Source: Cohnella baijiui
GTDB taxonomy: Bacteria > Bacillota > Bacilli > Paenibacillales > Paenibacillaceae
Assembly: GCF_020731285.1 (NCBI RefSeq)
Contig: NZ_JAJFOW010000003.1
Coordinates: 186,001 to 250,000, forward strand
DNA length: 64,000 nt
Reading direction: 5' to 3'
Position numbers and translations under genes: made by a program
The notes under the pieces: generated by a model
Database searches by the model: none
The model's input: the letters and a program-made list of their open reading frames with translations, nothing else
Told to the model about the DNA's origin: nothing
Part shown: positions 58,168 through 64,000 of the stretch, one piece after another
Numbering within the stretch: position 1 is the first letter of the stretch
Layout: each line of letters starts with the position of its first letter

Positions 58168-58197
58168 AATACAATATCTTTAGAAAGCGTGACGACA

Positions 58198-59550
58198 ATG
58201 AACAGTGAAGTCGAGTATGGGAAAAAGGGCTGGCTGCGGCCAAGCTCTACCGTAAGCTTGGAAGAGGTTCATAATTCCGTTCAAATTCCAAGCAAAACCG
58301 GATATTGGAGGAAGTTCATTGCTTTTGCCGGGCCGGGCTCGCTTGTAGCCGTCGGTTATGTCGACCCGGGCAATTGGGCGACATCGATTGCCGGGGGAGC
58401 ACGCTTTGGCTACACCCTGTTGTCCGTTATTCTGATCTCGAACTTAATTGCAATGTTACTCCAAGCATTGGCAGCGAAATTAGGGGTTGTAACGGGTCGG
58501 GATTTAGCCCAGGCGACTCGAGACGCGGTCGGTAAAAGAACGTCCTTTGTTTTATGGATTTTATCGGAGATCGCGATTATTGCGTGTGATTTGGCAGAGG
58601 TCATCGGATCGGCCATCGCACTTAATTTGCTATTCGGGATCCCTTTGCTGCTCGGTATTCTCATTACAACACTAGACGTGCTGCTGTTATTGTTATTACA
58701 GAAAAAAGGGTTTCGAATTATTGAATCGATCGTTATCGTTCTCATGGCAACGATATTCGGCGTGTTTGTGTTTGAAATGATCGTTTCCAAGCCGGAGGTA
58801 TCTGCACTGTTGGGCGGGTATGTTCCGAAATTTGAAATTGTGACGAATCCGGAGATGTTATTTATCTCTTTGGGCATTTTGGGCGCAACGGTTATGCCGC
58901 ACAATCTTTATTTGCATTCGTCTATCGTGCAAACGAGGCAATTCAAGCGTAATACAGAAGGGCGAAAAGAAGCGTTGAAGTACTCTGTATGGGACTCGAA
59001 TATTTCGCTATTTATTGCCTTCCTAATCAATTCCGCCATTCTGATTCTGGGTGCGGCCGCTTTCTACGGAACCGGTCTGGACGTTTCTGAAATTGAAGGA
59101 GCCTATGAGCTGTTGAGCCCAACCGTAGGCGTAGGGATCGCGAGCACCTTATTTGCGGTCGCTTTGCTTGCCTCCGGTCAGAATTCAACGATTACCGGAA
59201 CGTTAGCCGGACAAATCGTGATGGAAGGGTTCATACAGCTAAGAATCTCCCCGTGGCTCCGCCGCATGATTACCCGATTAATCGCAGTTGTGCCCGCATT
59301 TATTGTGACATGGCTTGCCGGATCGAGGGGGACAGGAGATTTGCTCTTATGGAGCCAGGTGGTACTCAGTCTGCAGCTGCCCTTTGCCGTCGTTCCGCTC
59401 CTCATATTCACAAGCGATAAAAGGAAGATGGGGGAGTTTGCAAACCGACCCTGGGTTAAAGTAGCATCGTGGCTTGCCGCAGCTGTCATTTTGGCTTTAA
59501 ATGTTTTCCTTGTCGGTTACATCGTCGTAACCGGTCATGATTTAGGTTAA
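58198..59550 (+). CDS. mntH: NRAMP-family Mn2+/Fe2+ transporter
   Basis: A 450-residue proton-coupled divalent-metal importer with 11 membrane segments. It shows the segment 1 metal motif GYVDPGNWATSIAGG, the segment 6 motif ATVMPHNLYLHSS, and GQNSTITGTLAGQIVMEGF. I use the ATG at 58198. The open frame continues upstream to 58114, but that part overlaps the promoter and operator. An MntR-like dyad upstream suggests repression by manganese. The gene stands alone between two terminators. Confidence 0.9.
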   Translation: MNSEVEYGKKGWLRPSSTVSLEEVHNSVQIPSKTGYWRKFIAFAGPGSLVAVGYVDPGNWATSIAGGARFGYTLLSVILISNLIAMLLQALAAKLGVVTGRDLAQATRDAVGKRTSFVLWILSEIAIIACDLAEVIGSAIALNLLFGIPLLLGILITTLDVLLLLLLQKKGFRIIESIVIVLMATIFGVFVFEMIVSKPEVSALLGGYVPKFEIVTNPEMLFISLGILGATVMPHNLYLHSSIVQTRQFKRNTEGRKEALKYSVWDSNISLFIAFLINSAILILGAAAFYGTGLDVSEIEGAYELLSPTVGVGIASTLFAVALLASGQNSTITGTLAGQIVMEGFIQLRISPWLRRMITRLIAVVPAFIVTWLAGSRGTGDLLLWSQVVLSLQLPFAVVPLLIFTSDKRKMGEFANRPWVKVASWLAAAVILALNVFLVGYIVVTGHDLG

Positions 59551-59624
59551 CCTACGAAGGATTTGCTCATTTGTCTGTTGGCGGCCATGTGATCATGCTG
59601 TTGCATTGCGCAATATAATTAGTA

Positions 59625-59677
59625 GGAACGGGTAAAAGAAAAAAGACGGAAGCTGCAGCCCCCGTCTTTCCCGTTCC
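59625..59677. terminator. Bidirectional terminator
   Basis: GGAACGGG pairs with CCCGTTCC, enclosing a second stem AAAGACGG / CCGTCTTT. It lies between the converging NRAMP and lyxose-isomerase genes and can serve both. Confidence 0.7.
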
Positions 59678-59710
59678 TTCTTCAAATGAAATCGTATGGT
59701 TTTATAATCA

Positions 59711-61130
<1,420 letters not shown>

Positions 61131-61285
61131 GGTTTGTCTCTCCCTCTGTCTCAGGTGATTTGTTTTCATTTAAGAAAACGCCATTCGGCGGGTTCTCCCC
61201 ATTCATTCAGCGACCTTCATGTTCCTGAATCTCGTCGACTGCTCGGAACGTTCGTAATTATGAATGTTTTGTTCGATTTATGTTC

Positions 61286-61314
61286 ATATTAAGACCATAA
61301 AAACGAAGTGTCAA
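61286..61314 (-). promoter_or_regulatory. SigA promoter of the aldolase-isomerase operon
   Basis: On the minus strand TTGACA (61314-61309), 17-bp spacer and TAATAT (61291-61286). The -10 box overlaps TATGTTCATATT, which recurs before the second aldolase. Confidence 0.8.
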
Positions 61315-61389
61315 CACAATTCAAACTTTTTATAGGGGTGAATTTTGGCGTTGTGTTTGTTTTTGGTGTTTGATTTTGACGAATTTGCA

Positions 61390-61419
61390 TTGACGACTCA
61401 AAAAAAATTCATCTATTAT
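61390..61419 (+). promoter_or_regulatory. Promoter of the DeoR-family regulator gene
   Basis: TTGACG (61390-61395), 18-bp spacer and TATTAT (61414-61419), in the AT-rich divergent region. Confidence 0.6.
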
Positions 61420-61466
61420 ATTCACATACGCACAGGCGTTTGAATTGTGGGGTGGATAAGAGGAGG

Positions 61467-62234
61467 ATGAGGCAAAGGCCCATGTTTACCAATAAACGGC
61501 TGGAGAAAGCTTCGGAGCTGATCAAACAAAGAGGCACGGTTTCCGTTCAGGAATTAATGGATTATTTTCAGGTTTCCGATATGACGATCCGCCGGGATCT
61601 ACAGAAGCTGGAAGCGTCCGGAGAATTCCAAAGGTTTCACGGCGGCATTCGCATTCTGGATGAAACGCCGCTGGATAAAAGGGAAACGGTGCAGTTGGAC
61701 GAGAAAAAACAAATCGCGCAGTATTGTTTGAATCTGCTTCAGCCTAAAGATACGATCATCCTGGACTCCGGCACGACAACGTATCAGATCGCGATCGCCA
61801 TCGCCGAAGCTCAGATCCGGGACATTACGGTGATTACCAGCTCACTGACGGCAGCTTATCGCCTGAGGGAGCAGGAGCACGTTTCCTTGGTGATGTGCGG
61901 GGGAGAATTGAGGCACAGCTCCCAATCCTTTGTAGGAAGTGTTGCCAGAGACTTCTTCGAGAATATTTACGTCAATAAAGCTTTTATCGCGACAGGCGGG
62001 ATCACGGAGAAAGGGTTCAGCACCACCAGCTTTGCCGAAGCGGAAATCAAACAAATGATGGGCAAGGCGAGCGCCGAAACGTATGTCGTGGCTGATTCCA
62101 CCAAATTCGGCAACCGTTCGCTGAACTTTTTTGCGCCGCTTAGCCAAGCCCATCAGGTCATCGCCGACTCCGGCGTTTCCGATGAATGGCGCGACATGTT
62201 GAGAGAGCACGGCACCGAACTGGTTAGAGTATGA
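61467..62234 (+). CDS. DeoR-family transcriptional regulator
   Basis: A ~255-residue repressor. N-terminal winged helix: ELIKQRGTVSVQELMDYFQV followed by SDMTIRRDLQKLEASG, the DeoR signature. The C-terminal sugar-phosphate sensor has ILDSGTTTYQIA, VITSSLTAA, MCGGELRHSSQSFVG and ADSTKFGNRSL. The start is uncertain: ATG 61467 abuts AGGAGG, and ATG 61482 (MFTNKRLEKAS) is the next option. It sits between two class II aldolase genes and probably responds to a phosphorylated sugar of that pathway. Confidence 0.9.
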   Translation: MRQRPMFTNKRLEKASELIKQRGTVSVQELMDYFQVSDMTIRRDLQKLEASGEFQRFHGGIRILDETPLDKRETVQLDEKKQIAQYCLNLLQPKDTIILDSGTTTYQIAIAIAEAQIRDITVITSSLTAAYRLREQEHVSLVMCGGELRHSSQSFVGSVARDFFENIYVNKAFIATGGITEKGFSTTSFAEAEIKQMMGKASAETYVVADSTKFGNRSLNFFAPLSQAHQVIADSGVSDEWRDMLREHGTELVRV

Positions 62235-62270
62235 TCGGCGACTTGTTCCGTATAATGAAAGGTTGGTAAG

Positions 62271-62297
62271 GGGGACGGTTGCAACCGTTCCCTTTTT
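62271..62297 (+). terminator. Terminator of the DeoR gene
   Basis: Stem GGGGACGGTT / AACCGTTCCC (one GU pair) with a small loop, followed by TTTTTAG. Confidence 0.8.
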
Positions 62298-62383
62298 AGT
62301 TTATGCAGGCACCGAACAAATAAACAAAACAAACATTTATCGAAGAAAATTATTAAAAATATGTTCATATTGATCATTTTATA

Positions 62384-62412
62384 TTGACAAAAAAACACAT
62401 TATGTTTACTCT
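62384..62412 (+). promoter_or_regulatory. Promoter of the second aldolase gene
   Basis: TTGACA (62384-62389), 17-bp spacer, TACTCT (62407-62412). Just upstream are ATATGTTCATATT (62360-62371) and AACATTTATCGAAG (62331 region), both resembling sequence in the 61.26 kb divergent region, so the DeoR protein may bind at both places. Confidence 0.5.
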
Positions 62413-62523
62413 TGAGGTGAGAACAAACAAGATATGGTAAGGAGTGAAGCCAAGGGAAGCGAGCAGAAAAAGGGATTCCGGTATGAACTGTTCGAAAAGC
62501 AAAAATAACGGGGAGGTGTTCAC

Positions 62524-63402
62524 ATGTTGACGACTATGGATAAATTGCTTCGCGTAGCGTATAGGGAAAAATTTGCAGTGGGGGCCTTCAACATTGCGAA
62601 CAGCGAATTTGTAAGGGCTGTCATTCGGACGGCGGAAAGAGCGGATTCCCCTGCCATCCTTCAAATCCATCCGAATGAAATTGACCTGATGGGAGACGAC
62701 TTTGCCGCCTATTGCGTTCAAGCGGCGCAGCGGGCTAGCGTGCCGATCGTAATCCATCTTGATCACGGCCGCGATATCGATGATGTTGTTCGAGCTATCC
62801 GGAATGGATTTACATCCGTCATGATTGACGGATCTCATCTGCCTTACGAAAAGAATGTGGAGCTGACCAAGGAAGCCGTGAAAATCGCTCATGCACAACG
62901 GGTTTCCGTTGAGGGGGAACTCGGTACCATCGGGAACACAGGCACGAGTTCAGAAGGCGGAGCGGAGGAGATTCTGTATACGGATCCGGATCAAGCGAAA
63001 GACTTCGTGGATCATACGAATGTCGATACGCTTGCCATTGCAATCGGTACCTCTCATGGGTTCTATCCCAAATCGATGAAGCCTAAGCTCCAGATCGATC
63101 GTTTGTCTCAAATCTATGAAAAAGTAAATATTCCGCTTGTCTTGCATGGAGGATCCGACAACTCGGAAGAGGATATTCGGGGATCCACGAAGTACGGTGT
63201 GGGCAAGATCAATCTCTCCAGTGAAATGAAACGGGCGTTTTTTTCGGAACTTCGCAATACTTTGAACAACAATCCGAATGGTTATGAGCCGGATGCGCTT
63301 TTTCCGAGTTCAACCCAAGCCGCTATGACGGTAATTGCATATAAGATGCAATTGTTCGGTTCCGCGGGCAAGGCTAGCTTGTATCAAGTGACGGCATTGT
63401 AA
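62524..63402 (+). CDS. Class II ketose-bisphosphate aldolase (second copy)
   Basis: A 292-residue zinc aldolase, homologous along its whole length to the one at 60228 (compare KFAVGAFNIANSEFVRAVI with KFAVGAFNVGNGEFLRAIM). It keeps IVIHLDHGRDIDDVV, SVEGELGTIGNTGTSS, IGTSHGFYP and PLVLHGGSDNSEED. GGGGAGGTG precedes the ATG. It precedes an ABC binding-protein gene, so it probably opens an operon for import and use of a sugar cleaved at the aldolase step. Confidence 0.9.
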   Translation: MLTTMDKLLRVAYREKFAVGAFNIANSEFVRAVIRTAERADSPAILQIHPNEIDLMGDDFAAYCVQAAQRASVPIVIHLDHGRDIDDVVRAIRNGFTSVMIDGSHLPYEKNVELTKEAVKIAHAQRVSVEGELGTIGNTGTSSEGGAEEILYTDPDQAKDFVDHTNVDTLAIAIGTSHGFYPKSMKPKLQIDRLSQIYEKVNIPLVLHGGSDNSEEDIRGSTKYGVGKINLSSEMKRAFFSELRNTLNNNPNGYEPDALFPSSTQAAMTVIAYKMQLFGSAGKASLYQVTAL

Positions 63403-63467
63403 GTTTTTTTGTGGAATCCATTCGGAAAGTCTTAATGAAAAATAAAAAGTAGGGGAGGTTTTATGGG

Positions 63468-64000
63468 TTGAATCCGTTTAAATTGGATCATTTGAAAGCG
63501 CTTAACAAGACAGCGTTTTCCATATTATTTATAGCGAGTATTATGATCGCGCTTGTAGGCTGTTCGGGTTCATCAAGCGACAATGGTGCAACTGCTACTC
63601 AGAATCAAACGGAGACCGCTGCAAATGATTCCAACACTGGGGGAAAAGGCAGCAAAAAAGACATTACGTTAGAGTTCCAACAGTGGTGGGGAGTAGAATT
63701 GCCGGATGGCGTTCTTCAGCAAATCGTTGATGGGTTCACCGCTCAAACGGGGGTAAAGATCAAACTTTTAAGTAATCCGTATGCGGATACGAAAACGCAA
63801 ATTGCAGCCGGCGCGGCGGCTGGAACAATGGCGGACGTTGTTGGTCTTGATGGTTCTTGGGTATATGATTTTGCTAAACACGAGTCCATCGCCAATTTGA
63901 CAGATTTAATGAAAGCGGATGGATATGATGATAGCCAGTTGTCCGATCAAATTAGAGTTGACGGAAACACCTATATGATTCCTGTCGTAAACTTCGCGTA
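63468..64000 (+). CDS. Extracellular sugar-binding lipoprotein (3'-truncated by the window)
   Basis: The visible 177 residues begin at a TTG with GGGGAGG upstream. The signal peptide (AFSILFIASIMIALVGC) ends at lipobox Cys32, followed by a Ser/Asn/Thr-rich linker. The mature start DITLEFQQWWGVELPDGVLQ and AGAAAGTMADVVGLDGSW are those of a family 1 solute-binding protein. The gene continues beyond 64000; permease genes presumably follow. The ATG at 63463 is out of frame and stops at once. Confidence 0.88.
   Translation, partial: MNPFKLDHLKALNKTAFSILFIASIMIALVGCSGSSSDNGATATQNQTETAANDSNTGGKGSKKDITLEFQQWWGVELPDGVLQQIVDGFTAQTGVKIKLLSNPYADTKTQIAAGAAAGTMADVVGLDGSWVYDFAKHESIANLTDLMKADGYDDSQLSDQIRVDGNTYMIPVVNFA

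Noticed and set aside
62434..62508. 24-codon frame before the second aldolase gene
   Set aside because: It is in the leader with weak ribosome-site support and an unremarkable product; nothing separates it from chance.

Overview
The window looks like chromosomal DNA of a soil-type Bacillota bacterium of the Paenibacillaceae (Paenibacillus/Cohnella-like). This is inferred from GGAGG-type ribosome sites with frequent TTG/GTG starts, lipoprotein solute-binding proteins, four CUT1 sugar importers with no ATPase gene of their own (a shared MsmX-type ATPase is presumably elsewhere), a triple-SLH surface protein, and a 7TMR-DISM hybrid kinase paired with a BTAD-containing response regulator. No rRNA, tRNA, CRISPR array or complete insertion sequence was seen.

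Layout. 1-8.4 kb: end of a regulator, then an arabinan-utilisation operon (ABC importer, two GH43 enzymes, a secreted GH93-like enzyme with ricin-type and AbfB modules) behind a promoter overlapped by a perfect cre match. 8.6-12.7 kb: a HAD phosphatase, a GH4 glycosidase divergent from an AraC regulator, and an rsgA paralogue coupled to that regulator. 12.8-25.5 kb: a 12-gene co-directional run (LacI regulator, ABC importer, dehydrogenase, TIM-barrel epimerase, MFS carrier, Gfo/Idh oxidoreductase, APH-fold kinase, MATE-like carrier, PfkB kinase, NagB). A TGAAAACG-type operator recurs before the LacI gene, before the HAD gene and before the binding-protein gene. I infer catabolism of an unidentified, probably amino-containing, sugar.

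25.5-26.9 kb is a gene graveyard: the tail of a second AbfB-module gene, an internally deleted retropepsin and a PIN toxin cut off after its N-terminus. 26.9-30.5 kb (minus strand) encodes a two-component system and an ABC exporter of the peptide-antibiotic-resistance type. 30.6-32.7 kb holds a short-chain dehydrogenase behind an ECF41-type promoter, the ECF41 sigma factor, and a truncated gene that keeps its MerR-type promoter. 32.7-35.8 kb is the most unusual part: a c-di-GMP-I riboswitch with its own promoter and terminator but no gene of its own faces two HD-GYP genes, one with a broken HD motif. Next to them a tyrosine recombinase gene is bracketed by inverted copies of a 22-bp recombination-like site. 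36.0-44.2 kb: hybrid kinase, response regulator and SLH surface protein.

44.3-57.9 kb: a LacI-controlled sugar system with repeated TTGGTACCGGTACCAA operators, divergent from an ABC importer. A catabolic run follows: ThuA, epimerase, dehydrogenase, VOC protein, ROK kinase, intracellular GH9, SIS isomerase. 58.2-59.6 kb: an NRAMP manganese transporter with an MntR-like operator. 59.7-64 kb: a D-lyxose isomerase-like gene and a class II aldolase, divergent from a DeoR regulator, then a second class II aldolase and a binding-protein gene cut by the window edge.

Protein family calls come from reading motifs by eye; no database search was run.
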